Made by a program: the position numbers and the translations under genes
Assembly: GCA_045130475.1 (NCBI GenBank)
Contig: JBGUPU010000025.1
Span: 1-64,000 of the forward strand
DNA: 64,000 nucleotides
Source: CAG-791 sp045130475
Lineage (GTDB): Bacteria; Bacillota; Clostridia; Lachnospirales; Lachnospiraceae
Direction of reading: 5' to 3'
Notes under the pieces: generated by a model
What the model saw: only the letters and a program-made list of their open reading frames with translations
The model's database searches: none
Told to the model about the DNA's origin: nothing
Shown: positions 51,078 to 59,962 of the stretch, piece by piece
Layout: every line of letters begins with the position of its first letter
Position numbering within the stretch: the first letter of the stretch is position 1

Positions 51078-53333
51078 ATGAATTTCTTTGTTGATTTGGG
51101 CCGGGGTGCCCTGGAGAGCAGTGATTCTCTGAGCGGAGAGCGCTTCAGGCTTTCTGCAGGCAGGATCAGGACGATGGCGGAGGAGGAGTGCGCGGCTCCG
51201 GCCTGTGTTCCCTTTTTTCAAAATGCGGCGAAATGGATCCTCATGCTTCTTGACCATCGCCGGATGCTGGAGGACGGGTCTTTTGAGAGTATGCCGATCG
51301 AGGAACTGGAGAAGAAAAACCACGAGCTGTATGCGGATATTCTGCCGGAACAGTATGAGGAGAGCTGGGCCAATCCGGGGTATGCCATCCGCAGGCTGGG
51401 TCCGGAAATGGGGCCTGTTCTTTCTGCCTTTATGATGGAGCTGAGGAGTATGATCTCCCTGGCTTATGAAGGAGATGCAGAGCGTTTTCTGATCCGTATG
51501 GAGCTCCTTCTGGAGATCTATTTTGCCTTTGTGACCGCTTTTTGCGATGATCAGGCTGAAACAGCAGAAGAGGGATCGGCTGAAGTCCCGTCTGCAGGTG
51601 TCTGCGGAGCCGAAGGCACCGGAGACGCAGTCCGGGCTGCAGAGGACCGGAAGGACGCAGAGACGGTTTTGAACAAGATGCCCCCTGCCGCACATATCTC
51701 GGAGAAGATCAGGCAGTTTCTGGAGGACTATGCAGGGGATGAGATGCTGGCGCGTGTGCAGCGCAGCCTTGTCGGAGGCAGTCTTCCGGAGAAAATCATC
51801 GGACAATGGTATGTGCCAGGGGATGTCAGGTGCCTGTACCGCTACGGATGTCATATTTCGGAAAACGAGCGGGGCATCTTTTCTTATCTGGAAAGCCTGG
51901 ATGAAGAGACGGCTGCCAGGATTGCGGATACATGGACAGAGGGATTCAGGATCGGTTTTGAAGTGACGGGAAAAGACCTGTCCATACGCAGGAGAGCGGG
52001 CCTCCTTTATCACGTGGGTTTCGAGCGCATTGTCAGGAAGGCCGCAGATAATCTCCGCAGGATGGGCCTGGAGCCGGTGATCCCCGGGATGCAGGGCAAT
52101 CTCTTTACACAGCATGCCGGCCGCGGGGGCGGAGGGTATTCAACGACTCCGGCCAATCAGCAGTATGGCTACGATCACAGGGAGGATCTGGCACTGTTTT
52201 TCAACGACGTTCTGCGCAGCAAACGTCTGCAGGCGCTGCAGCAGGCCTATAAGGAGCTGGCTGACCAAACAGTTCTCTATGCCGGTCCGGCTGTAATGGA
52301 AACATTCGGCGAGAAGCCTTTTTCACCTGTTATGCATGAGGGATATCCTCGTTTTTCCAAATCCCAGCAGAAGAAGATCGCCCGCTTCAGACAGGAGGCG
52401 GATCTTCTCTATGACCGCGCTGTGATCGGTAAGGAGAGAAGTTTCACTATCATCGCATTTCCTGTCCCTGAGATCACAAAGGGATACGCGGACGGAGATC
52501 TCAAAGCTTCCTTTGATGAAATATTCCATGCCGTCATTGATATCAACACACTGGATTATATGACCTACCGGGATGTGCAGGCCCGCATCATCGATGTTCT
52601 TGATACGGCACAGAGCATTCATGTTGTGGGAAAAGGAGAGAACAGGACCGATCTGACGGTGCGTCTGCAGATGCCGGAGGATCCCGCAAAGCAGACGATT
52701 TTTGAAAACTGTGTGGCGGATGTCAACATTCCTGTAGGAGAGGTTTTTACAACACCTGCCCTGGATGGGACAAAGGGCCTTCTGCATGTGACAAAAGTTT
52801 ACCTGGAGGGGCTGCTCTTTGAAGATCTGGCGATCCGTTTTGAGGATGGCCGCATCGCCGATTACAGCTGCGGAGGTTTCCCGACCCCCGGGGAGGGCAG
52901 AAAATATATCGAGGAGAACATTCTTTTCCACCACGAGACGCTTCCCATGGGAGAGTGTGCCATCGGAACGAATACAAAGGCCTGTGTGGAGGCTGCAAGG
53001 CTGGGATTTCTGGAGAGGCTCCCCATCCTGATCGCGGAGAAGACGGGGCCCCATTTCGCCGTGGGCGACACCTGTTACAGCCATGAAGAGGAGAACAGGA
53101 TCTTCAACCCTGACGGAAAGGAGATTTTTGCCAAGGACAATGACTATTCCCTTCTGCGGGAGACCGATCCTGAACAGGCTTATTTCGGCTGTCACACGGA
53201 TATTACGATTCCTTATGAAGAGGTAGGTCTTCTAGCTGCTGTGCGTCCCGACGGGACAGAGATTCCCGTGATCCGGGACGGCAGGTTTGTCCTGGAGGGC
53301 GCGGAGCTTTTAAATGAACCGTTCCTATCCTGA
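51078..53333 (+). CDS. Aminopeptidase of the M29 type with extra N-terminal domain
   Basis: 751 residues. The C-terminal 400 show M29 features: CVADVNIPVGEVFTTPALDGTKG, RFEDGRIADYSC, and CAIGTNTKACVEAA and the TGPHFAVGDTCYSHEEEN stretch with metal ligands, ending in HTDITIPYEEVG. The N-terminal 340 residues form a helical domain not seen in short M29 enzymes, with an Ala/Glu-rich loop near 175-210. It would release N-terminal residues from peptides in the cytosol. ATG 51078 is preferred over TTG 51060. Monocistronic. Confidence 0.82.
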   Translation: MNFFVDLGRGALESSDSLSGERFRLSAGRIRTMAEEECAAPACVPFFQNAAKWILMLLDHRRMLEDGSFESMPIEELEKKNHELYADILPEQYEESWANPGYAIRRLGPEMGPVLSAFMMELRSMISLAYEGDAERFLIRMELLLEIYFAFVTAFCDDQAETAEEGSAEVPSAGVCGAEGTGDAVRAAEDRKDAETVLNKMPPAAHISEKIRQFLEDYAGDEMLARVQRSLVGGSLPEKIIGQWYVPGDVRCLYRYGCHISENERGIFSYLESLDEETAARIADTWTEGFRIGFEVTGKDLSIRRRAGLLYHVGFERIVRKAADNLRRMGLEPVIPGMQGNLFTQHAGRGGGGYSTTPANQQYGYDHREDLALFFNDVLRSKRLQALQQAYKELADQTVLYAGPAVMETFGEKPFSPVMHEGYPRFSKSQQKKIARFRQEADLLYDRAVIGKERSFTIIAFPVPEITKGYADGDLKASFDEIFHAVIDINTLDYMTYRDVQARIIDVLDTAQSIHVVGKGENRTDLTVRLQMPEDPAKQTIFENCVADVNIPVGEVFTTPALDGTKGLLHVTKVYLEGLLFEDLAIRFEDGRIADYSCGGFPTPGEGRKYIEENILFHHETLPMGECAIGTNTKACVEAARLGFLERLPILIAEKTGPHFAVGDTCYSHEEENRIFNPDGKEIFAKDNDYSLLRETDPEQAYFGCHTDITIPYEEVGLLAAVRPDGTEIPVIRDGRFVLEGAELLNEPFLS

Positions 53334-53647
53334 CCTGTCCTTTCCCGGTCCGGTCCTCGCAGACACGGAGGGATTTTTTACAAGTAAAACACTCCCGGCG
53401 TGACCGGTAACCAATAGTTACTTGCACAGAAAGCTGTTTTTGATTAAACTACAGGCAGAAGTAAAATTGTCTGCCCTGATGCGGCAGACAGATCAGATAT
53501 TGTATGTCCGGCCCGTCGTTTTGCGTGGAAACGGTAAAAAGGAACAGAAAACCGGCTGAAAACAGACGGCCCTTATTTACAATCATTACATATGTGATGT
53601 ATTATGATTTTCTGTCTTTACATTTTCAGAAAGGAAAGGTAACACGA
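53334..53647. other. Intergenic region before purE, 314 nt
   Basis: It holds a possible terminator (TCCTC/GAGGGA with TTTTTT, about 53355-53380), an 8-bp hairpin TGTCTGCC/GGCAGACA (53468-53490), and the purE promoter (53576-53605). No purine riboswitch core was recognised. Confidence 0.5.
53576..53605 (+). promoter_or_regulatory. purE promoter with palindromic spacer
   Basis: A -35 TTTACA (53576-53581), 18-nt spacer, -10 TATTAT (53600-53605). The spacer contains CATTACATATGTGATG, a near-perfect 16-bp dyad, which may be a repressor site. Confidence 0.55.
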
Positions 53648-54148
53648 ATGGCATTGGTAGGAATTGTAATGGGCAGTGACTCGGATCTGTCCGTGATGAA
53701 AAAGGCAGCAGAAGTTCTCGATGAGCTCGGTATCAGCTACGACATGCGGATCATCTCTGCACATCGTGAACCCGATGTGTTTTTTGAATATGCAAAGGGC
53801 GCTGAGGCAGCAGGCATGAAGGTCATTATCGCAGGCGCAGGTATGGCAGCACATCTGCCCGGCATGTGCGCTGCGCTTTTCCCGCTTCCTGTGATCGGCG
53901 TTCCCATGCACACCACTTCTCTCGGAGGACGTGATTCTCTGTATTCCATCGTTCAGATGCCCAGCGGAATCCCCGTGGCGACTGTCGCTATCGGCGGAGC
54001 AAAGAACGCCGGTATCCTGGCAGCCAAGATGCTGGCAATCTCGGATGATGCCCTTCTGCAGAGGCTCAAAGACTTCTCTCAGCGCCAGCTGGAAGAAGTG
54101 CAGAAGAAGGACGCCCGCCTTCAGGAAGTCGGAGTTCAGAACTACTAA
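53648..54148 (+). CDS. purE: 5-(carboxyamino)imidazole ribonucleotide mutase
   Basis: 166 residues. VGIVMGSDSDLSVM at the N-terminus, the catalytic SAHREPD near residue 37, GAGMAAHLPGM near 65, and IGVPMHTTSLGGRDSLYSIVQMPSGIPVATVAI. It makes CAIR in purine synthesis. It leads purE-purM-purN-purD. ATG 53648 follows GAAAGGAAAGG; a longer reading from 53504 is unlikely. Confidence 0.96.
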   Translation: MALVGIVMGSDSDLSVMKKAAEVLDELGISYDMRIISAHREPDVFFEYAKGAEAAGMKVIIAGAGMAAHLPGMCAALFPLPVIGVPMHTTSLGGRDSLYSIVQMPSGIPVATVAIGGAKNAGILAAKMLAISDDALLQRLKDFSQRQLEEVQKKDARLQEVGVQNY

Positions 54149-54229
54149 ACCGGACCGGAAGGCAGAAGCCCTTCCATCCCCTGTATGAATGACCATTAAA
54201 AAAAGTGCACATAAGGAGATCCGCTAGAC

Positions 54230-55258
54230 ATGATGGATTACAAGAGTGCCGGCGTCGATATTGAAGCCGGATATCGCAGCGTGGAACTGATGAAAGCGTA
54301 TGTAGCAAAAACAATGCGCCCTGAAGTAATGGGAGGACTCGGCGGTTTTTCGGGAGCCTTCTCGCTTGCAAAGATCAAAGAGATGGATGAGCCCATACTC
54401 CTGTCCGGCACAGACGGAGTGGGTACAAAACTGAAACTCGCATTCCTGATGGACAGGCATGATACTGTGGGAATCGACTGTGTTGCCATGTGCGTCAATG
54501 ATGTCGCGTGTGCAGGCGGGGAACCGCTCTTTTTCCTGGACTATATCGCCTGCGGTAAAAATGTTCCCGAGAAGATCGCGCAGATCGTCAAGGGTGTCTG
54601 TGAAGGCTGTGAACAAGCCGGTGCGGCCCTGATCGGCGGCGAAACCGCGGAAATGCCCGGTTTCTATCCCGTGGACGAATATGATCTGGCCGGCTTCGCG
54701 GTGGGCGCCGCAGACAAAAAGGATCTGATCACCGGCGCGGAGATCTGCCCCGGAGATGCGCTGGTGGGTATTGCTTCCTCCGGTGTCCATTCGAATGGTT
54801 TTTCCCTGGTTCGAAAGGTCTTCGATGTCAATGAAGAGAACCTGAAGGAGTTTTATCCCGAGCTCGGCGAGACTCTGGGCGATGCCCTTCTGCGCCCCAC
54901 CAAGATCTATGTCCGTGCCCTCCGCAGTGTGCGGGAGGCGGGTGTCAGGATCAAGGGCTGCAGCCATGTGACCGGCGGCGGTTTTTATGAGAATATTCCC
55001 AGAATGCTTCCCGAAGGCGTACGCGCAAGTGTGAAGAAGGACAGCTATGAGGTTCCCGCTGTTTTCAGGCTTCTTCAGAAGCGCGGCAATATCGAAGAGC
55101 ACATGATGTACAATACCTTCAACATGGGAATCGGCATGGTGCTCGCCGTCAGCCCTGAAGACGCGGAAAAGGCCATCAGTGCCCTCGAGGCGGCAGGAGA
55201 AAAGGCTTATCTGATCGGCAGCATTGCCGCAGGAGAAAAAGGAGTCGACGTATGCTGA
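54230..55258 (+). CDS. purM: Phosphoribosylformylglycinamidine cyclo-ligase
   Basis: 342 residues. LSGTDGVGTKLKLAF near residue 62, GIDCVAMCVNDVACAGGEPLFFLDYIACG near 85, LIGGETAEMPGFY near 142 and HVTGGGFYENIPRMLP near 245 are PurM motifs. It closes the imidazole ring to AIR. It overlaps purN by 7 nt. AAGGAGATC precedes the ATG pair at 54230. Confidence 0.96.
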   Translation: MMDYKSAGVDIEAGYRSVELMKAYVAKTMRPEVMGGLGGFSGAFSLAKIKEMDEPILLSGTDGVGTKLKLAFLMDRHDTVGIDCVAMCVNDVACAGGEPLFFLDYIACGKNVPEKIAQIVKGVCEGCEQAGAALIGGETAEMPGFYPVDEYDLAGFAVGAADKKDLITGAEICPGDALVGIASSGVHSNGFSLVRKVFDVNEENLKEFYPELGETLGDALLRPTKIYVRALRSVREAGVRIKGCSHVTGGGFYENIPRMLPEGVRASVKKDSYEVPAVFRLLQKRGNIEEHMMYNTFNMGIGMVLAVSPEDAEKAISALEAAGEKAYLIGSIAAGEKGVDVC

Positions 55259-55875
55259 GAGTAACAGTCTGTGTTTCCGGCGGCGGGACAAACCTGCAGG
55301 CGATCATCGACCGCATCCAGGACGGCACCATCCGCAATGCGCAGATCGTCCAGGTGATCAGCAACAATGCCGGAGCTTATGCTCTGGAGCGCGCTGCCAG
55401 GGCAGGGATTCCCGGCGTCTGTGTGTCCCCGAAAGATTATCCGGACAGGGAGGCCTTCAACGAAGCCCTTCTGGCAAAGATCAATGAAGTGTCCCCGGAT
55501 CTCATCGTTCTGGCAGGCTTTATGGTCGCGGTCCCGAAGCAGATCTGCGCAGCTTATGCGGGAAAGATCATCAATATCCATCCGGCCCTGATCCCTTCCT
55601 TCTGCGGAAAGGGACATTACGGTCTGCATGTCCATGAAAAAGCCCTTGAGCGCGGTGTGAAGGTCACAGGCGCGACGGTGCACTTTGTCGATGAGAACCT
55701 CGATACGGGCCCGATCATTCTTCAGAAGGCAGTAGATATCATGGAAGACGATACCCCCGAGACACTGCAGCGCCGCGTCATGGAACAGGCGGAATGGGTC
55801 ATTCTGCCCCGTGCCATCGACCTGATCGCGGCGGGCAGGGTCAAAATCGAGGGCCGCAGGACCAGAATTTCATAA
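55252..55875 (+). CDS. purN: Phosphoribosylglycinamide formyltransferase
   Basis: 207 residues. CVSGGGTNLQAIID at the start, IVLAGFMVAVP near residue 85, and the catalytic Asn-His-Asp set with NIHPALIPSFCGKGHYGLHVHEKAL and FVDENLDTGPII. It adds a formyl group to GAR. Translationally coupled to purM, and 60 nt before purD. Confidence 0.96.
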   Translation: MLRVTVCVSGGGTNLQAIIDRIQDGTIRNAQIVQVISNNAGAYALERAARAGIPGVCVSPKDYPDREAFNEALLAKINEVSPDLIVLAGFMVAVPKQICAAYAGKIINIHPALIPSFCGKGHYGLHVHEKALERGVKVTGATVHFVDENLDTGPIILQKAVDIMEDDTPETLQRRVMEQAEWVILPRAIDLIAAGRVKIEGRRTRIS

Positions 55876-55935
55876 TTAATCTGTTCCGGCCGGAACAGAT
55901 ACGAACCAAAACAGTTTTCGCAGGAGGAAAAAGAC

Positions 55936-57231
55936 TTGGCTGAGAAGAAAATGAACATGAAAGTGCTGCTTGTCGGCGGAGGCGGAAGAGAACACGCGAT
56001 TGCGGATGCCATTCTCCGCAGCGGCCGTGCAGCTAAGCTTTATTGTGCGCCCGGCAATGCCGGCATCGCGCGTATTGCCGAGTGTGTTCCGATCGGGACC
56101 ATGGATTTCGCGGCGCTGACTGCCTTTGCAAAGGAGAAGGAGATCGACCTGACCGTATGCAGCATGGATGATCCGCTCTGCGCAGGTATTGTCGATGCTT
56201 TTGAAGCAGAGGGGCTGCGCATTTTCGGAACACCCGCCAATGCGGCCATTATTGAGGGAAGCAAGGCTTTTTCCAAGGATCTGATGAAAAAGTACGGGAT
56301 CCCGACAGCGGCTTATGAGACCTTTGATGACGCTGAGAAGGCGCTTGCCTATCTCGAGACAGCTTCCTTCCCCATCGTTCTCAAAGCTTCCGGACTGGCT
56401 CTGGGCAAGGGAGTCCTGATCTGTCAGGATCTCGCCTCTGCCAGGGACGGAATCCGCGAACTGATGATGGACAAAAAGTTCGGCGATGCCGGCAGCAGTG
56501 TTGTCATCGAGCAGTTTATGACAGGCCGCGAAGTATCTGTCCTGGCTTTTGTGGACGGGACACATTATCAGCTTATGACTTCATCCCAGGACCACAAGCG
56601 CCAGGGAGACGGCGACACCGGACTCAATACCGGCGGCATGGGAACATTTTCACCCAGCCCCTTCTATACACCAGATATCGATGCCTGGTGCCGTGAAAAT
56701 ATCTATGACAAGACGGTTGCCGCCATGGCAGCGGAAGGGCGCCCTTTCCGCGGCGTCCTCTACTTCGGCCTCATGATGACACCGGACGGCCCCCGTGTCC
56801 TCGAGTACAACACCCGTTTCGGCGATCCCGAGACACAGGTGGTCCTTCCCCGCATGAAGACGGATATCATTGATGTGATGGATGCCTGCATCGACGGCAC
56901 TCTGGATCAGATCAATCTGGAGTTTTATGACAATGCGGCAGTCTGTGTCGTCATTGCCTCCGGCGGTTATCCCGAGAGCTATGAAAAGGGCAAGATCATT
57001 ACAGGCCTGGACAAGTTTGACGGCCAGACACAGTATCGCTGCTATCACGCGGGAACTTCATTTGACAAGGATGGAAATACCGTGACCAGCGGCGGCAGAG
57101 TGCTCGGCGTTGTCGCCATCGGCGATACACTCAAAGAAGCACGCGCCAATGCTTATGAAGCGGCCGGCTGGGTTTCTTTTGACAAGATGTATATGCGCAG
57201 TGATATCGGCAAGGCAATCGATGCCGTCTGA
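55936..57231 (+). CDS. purD: Phosphoribosylamine-glycine ligase
   Basis: 431 residues of the ATP-grasp family. VLLVGGGGREHAIADAI at the start, FPIVLKASGLALGKGVLIC near residue 150, TGLNTGGMGTFSP near 222, and YNTRFGDPETQVVLPRM near 290. It forms GAR from phosphoribosylamine and glycine. The start is TTG 55936, 8 nt behind AGGAGG. Last gene of the purine group; purF, purL, purC and purH are elsewhere. Confidence 0.95.
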   Translation: MAEKKMNMKVLLVGGGGREHAIADAILRSGRAAKLYCAPGNAGIARIAECVPIGTMDFAALTAFAKEKEIDLTVCSMDDPLCAGIVDAFEAEGLRIFGTPANAAIIEGSKAFSKDLMKKYGIPTAAYETFDDAEKALAYLETASFPIVLKASGLALGKGVLICQDLASARDGIRELMMDKKFGDAGSSVVIEQFMTGREVSVLAFVDGTHYQLMTSSQDHKRQGDGDTGLNTGGMGTFSPSPFYTPDIDAWCRENIYDKTVAAMAAEGRPFRGVLYFGLMMTPDGPRVLEYNTRFGDPETQVVLPRMKTDIIDVMDACIDGTLDQINLEFYDNAAVCVVIASGGYPESYEKGKIITGLDKFDGQTQYRCYHAGTSFDKDGNTVTSGGRVLGVVAIGDTLKEARANAYEAAGWVSFDKMYMRSDIGKAIDAV

Positions 57232-57575
57232 TCTGTAACAGGCAGGATACATTCTGTCCGCAGTGATCTGCTTGCGGCCCCCGCCCGATATGCCTGACTT
57301 TAGTCTCTGATTTTGAAAAAACCGGCACTATTTATACGATACAGTGCGAGATTTGTTTCCATAAAAGCATATCAGGTGTTATAATGTTAGATGGTGTTAT
57401 CGGTTGGAACATATGTTTCGGGGTCCGGTAACGCACGGCAGCTTAAAGCGGCCGGATCCAGATTCTGCAGCACCCGCAGCACAGCCGAAGGCGCGGCAGC
57501 GGGGTGACCGGATCTGGGGACAGATACTGTGAACAGCACTGCCGGAGCCAGAAGCTCCGGCCCTGGAGGGAGATA
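57232..57575. other. Intergenic region, 344 nt
   Basis: A CAGGCA/TGCCTG pairing (57239-57296) with CCGCA/TGCGG inside may end the purine operon. It then holds an extended -10 promoter, TGTTATAAT (TATAAT at 57380-57385), and a hairpin GCCGGAGC/GCTCCGGC (57541-57561) directly before the next ribosome site. No gene seen. Confidence 0.5.
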
Positions 57576-59354
57576 ATGAAAAACACGAAACTGGGACGCA
57601 GAAGCGGCAGGCTTGCGGCAGCAGCTTTGGCGCTCATGGCCGCTTTTATGCTGGCTGTCATTCCGGCGGCCGCTGCTACGATCAATGCTACGGATGTCAC
57701 GATCCGTAACACAGCTGAGGATAAGAGCGATTTCTCCAATGCCGTCGGCGTCCTGCAGAAGGGAGATCAGGTTACCGTCCTGTCCAAGACAACGGATGCG
57801 ACCGGAATCGAGTGGTTCTACATCGAACTGACGAACGGAAACAAAGGTTATGTAAAAGCGCAGTGGGTCGACAACGGAGGAGAGTCTGTCGCTCAGGAGG
57901 AGACCGCACCGGCACCGGCTGAGGAAGAGACACAGGCAGCAGAAGAGGAAACTGCAGCCGATGTAGAAGCTGCCGCCGATGACGACGAAGCAGTCAACGA
58001 TGACTGGACAGAGGAAGACGCCGGCGCTTTAGAGGCAACTCCTGCCACCGGCGGTGATGCCACAGCGGCTTCCGACGATTCCGTAGAGGACGCGCAGGAA
58101 ACTCCCGAGGTTGACAACGGCCAGGGCTACGATCCTTATACAGATCCCAATGCGCAGTACGGCATTAATTTCAGTACTGAGGAAGACGGTACCGGAAACT
58201 GGTATGTCTATAACTATGACACCGACAAGCGGATCAGAATCGGAGATCTTCAAAAACTCAGCGACGCTCAGAACGCAGCACAGAAGAGTGCGAAATCCGC
58301 AGGCATGTGGCGTACAATCGCCTGCATTCTGTTCATTCTCCTGATCGCGCTGCTCGTTTTCCTCTATGTGGTACTCCGCAGAAATCCCGGCAGCCCTGCT
58401 CCTTCCAGGAGGCGCACCAGACAGAGAAGAGCTGCCCGTGAGCGTGAGACCGGGGAAGACGAGGACGAGGATGAGGATTTGTCCGGATGGGATGACGAGG
58501 ACGAACCTGTTCAGGAACGCAGATCCTCCGTCAAAGAGCCTGCTCCTGCAGAAGATGAGGCTGATTCGTATGACCTTGAAGACGAAGAAGCTGATTTTGA
58601 TGAGGAGGAAGAGGAGGAACCTGCTCCCCGTAAGAAGTCGGCAGGCCTGTTCAGCCGCGGCAGTGCTCTGTTTGCCCCTGAAGAGGATGAGGAAGACGAG
58701 GACGATGAAGATGACGAGTCCTACGACGACTCCTATGATGAAGATGATGAGGAGGAAGACGGGGACGAGTACGAAGACGAAGAGGAAGACGAAGCTCCCC
58801 GTAAGGGCGGATTCTTCGGCTTCTTGAAAAATATGTTCTCCTCGGATGATGAAGACGATTATGATGAGGACGAGGAGGACGAAGAAGAGGACGAAGACGA
58901 CGAGGAAGAATACGAAGACGACGACTATGACGCCGAGGAGGAAGAGGAAGAAGAGGAAGAGGAAGAGCTTCCCCCTCCCCCTCCTGTAAAGAAACAGCGC
59001 AGAAAGAGCCAGAGCACTTCAGCCGGATCTTCTCCTGCTTCCCGCCGCAGAACCCGTCCCGCCCGCAAGATCGAGTTTGATGAGGTGGCAGATTATCCCG
59101 AAGATGTAGATCTTATTCCTCCGGGAGGATGGAAGTCCTTTAAAGAAGGGCCTGCAGTTGATGAGGAAGCTGCAGAACCTGCTGAAAGGGAAGCTGTGAA
59201 ACCTGCTTCCAGGAAAGCAGCGGCTCCTGCTCAAAAGAAACCTGCAGAGGACCTTTATGAGCCGGAAGAGGAAGAATTCTATGCGGATGATGATGACGAT
59301 ATGGAATATTCTTTCCTGACCAGCTCACCCAAACGCACTTCCCGTAAAAAATAA
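57576..59354 (+). CDS. SH3-domain, membrane-anchored protein with poly-acidic tail
   Basis: 592 residues. A signal peptide (LAAAALALMAAFMLAVIPAA), a bacterial SH3 domain (NATDVTIRNTAEDKS, GVLQKGDQVTVLSKT, GIEWFYIELTNGNKGYVKAQWV), an acidic Ala/Glu linker, and a membrane helix near residue 250 (TIACILFILLIALLVFLYVVL). A long tail follows with runs of Asp/Glu broken by Lys/Arg/Pro islands such as KGGFFGFLKNMFSS and KKQRRKSQS. The SH3 part outside could bind wall peptides while the tail stays in the cytosol. No catalytic motif; function unknown. GGAGGGAGATA precedes ATG 57576. Confidence 0.8.
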   Translation: MKNTKLGRRSGRLAAAALALMAAFMLAVIPAAAATINATDVTIRNTAEDKSDFSNAVGVLQKGDQVTVLSKTTDATGIEWFYIELTNGNKGYVKAQWVDNGGESVAQEETAPAPAEEETQAAEEETAADVEAAADDDEAVNDDWTEEDAGALEATPATGGDATAASDDSVEDAQETPEVDNGQGYDPYTDPNAQYGINFSTEEDGTGNWYVYNYDTDKRIRIGDLQKLSDAQNAAQKSAKSAGMWRTIACILFILLIALLVFLYVVLRRNPGSPAPSRRRTRQRRAARERETGEDEDEDEDLSGWDDEDEPVQERRSSVKEPAPAEDEADSYDLEDEEADFDEEEEEEPAPRKKSAGLFSRGSALFAPEEDEEDEDDEDDESYDDSYDEDDEEEDGDEYEDEEEDEAPRKGGFFGFLKNMFSSDDEDDYDEDEEDEEEDEDDEEEYEDDDYDAEEEEEEEEEEELPPPPPVKKQRRKSQSTSAGSSPASRRRTRPARKIEFDEVADYPEDVDLIPPGGWKSFKEGPAVDEEAAEPAEREAVKPASRKAAAPAQKKPAEDLYEPEEEEFYADDDDDMEYSFLTSSPKRTSRKK

Positions 59355-59388
59355 TTTCTGTATGCATTAAGGCATAGGGCAGAGCATC

Positions 59389-59417
59389 TTGACAGAGCAT
59401 GTCACTTGTTATATTAT
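59389..59417 (+). promoter_or_regulatory. GntR gene promoter
   Basis: A perfect -35 TTGACA (59389-59394), 17-nt spacer, -10 TATTAT (59412-59417). It is the strongest promoter match in the window and sits inside the inverted repeats at 59392-59440. Confidence 0.75.
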
Positions 59418-59440
59418 ACATATAACAGTACATGCTCTGT
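59392..59440. promoter_or_regulatory. Coaxial palindrome over the GntR promoter (likely operator)
   Basis: Outer arms ACAGAGCATGT (59392-59402) and ACATGCTCTGT (59430-59440); inner arms TGTTATAT (59407-59414) and ATATAACA (59420-59427). The inner dyad covers the -10 box. The outer one plus the following TTTT could also terminate the upstream gene. Confidence 0.6.
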
Positions 59441-59533
59441 TTTACTTTGTGCAAAAATGAGAGGACAGTCCTCAGAACTGATGAAGGTACGGTTTTGAAA
59501 TGGAGCATGTAGAAGGAAATGGAGGGATATGCT

Positions 59534-59902
59534 ATGCTAATCAAGATCGACTTTAGCAGTGATGAAGCGATTTACCAGCAGCTGTGCAACCAGATCATTC
59601 TGGGCATTGCAACTGCGGCTCTGGAGGAAGGTCAGGCGCTTCCCTCGGTCCGGCAGATGGCGGATGAAATCGGTATAAATATGCACACGGTCAACAAGGC
59701 CTATTCCATTCTGCGGCAGGAGGGCTTTGTCAAAATGGACCGCAGGCGCGGGGCTGTGATTTCCGTCGACGTGGATGCCATACGCGCGCGGACGCAGCTG
59801 GAGAAAGACCTTCGCAAACTGCTGGCACAGGCCAGATGCCGCAATATGACCAGGATGGAGCTTCATCGCATGGTAGACAGTATTTATGATGACTACGAGT
59901 GA
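59534..59902 (+). CDS. GntR-family regulator, YtrA-like
   Basis: 122 residues. A winged helix-turn-helix: IYQQLCNQIILGIATAALEEGQALPSVRQMADEIGINMHTVNKAYSILRQEGFVKMDRRRGAVI, then a short C-terminal helix for dimer formation, no ligand domain. This layout is typical of YtrA-type regulators, which often repress neighbouring ABC or stress genes. Here it precedes clpC, where CtsR would normally be found. ATG 59534 follows GGAGGG with 7 nt between them. Confidence 0.88.
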   Translation: MLIKIDFSSDEAIYQQLCNQIILGIATAALEEGQALPSVRQMADEIGINMHTVNKAYSILRQEGFVKMDRRRGAVISVDVDAIRARTQLEKDLRKLLAQARCRNMTRMELHRMVDSIYDDYE

Positions 59903-59962
59903 CCCGAAAAAAAGAAAGGTCTGCAATAACAAACTGCAAAAACAGGGAAAGAAAACGATTCC

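Noticed and set aside
53461..53647. Possible purine riboswitch before purE
   Set aside because: No purine aptamer loop sequences were found; only a simple 8-bp hairpin and a promoter are present.
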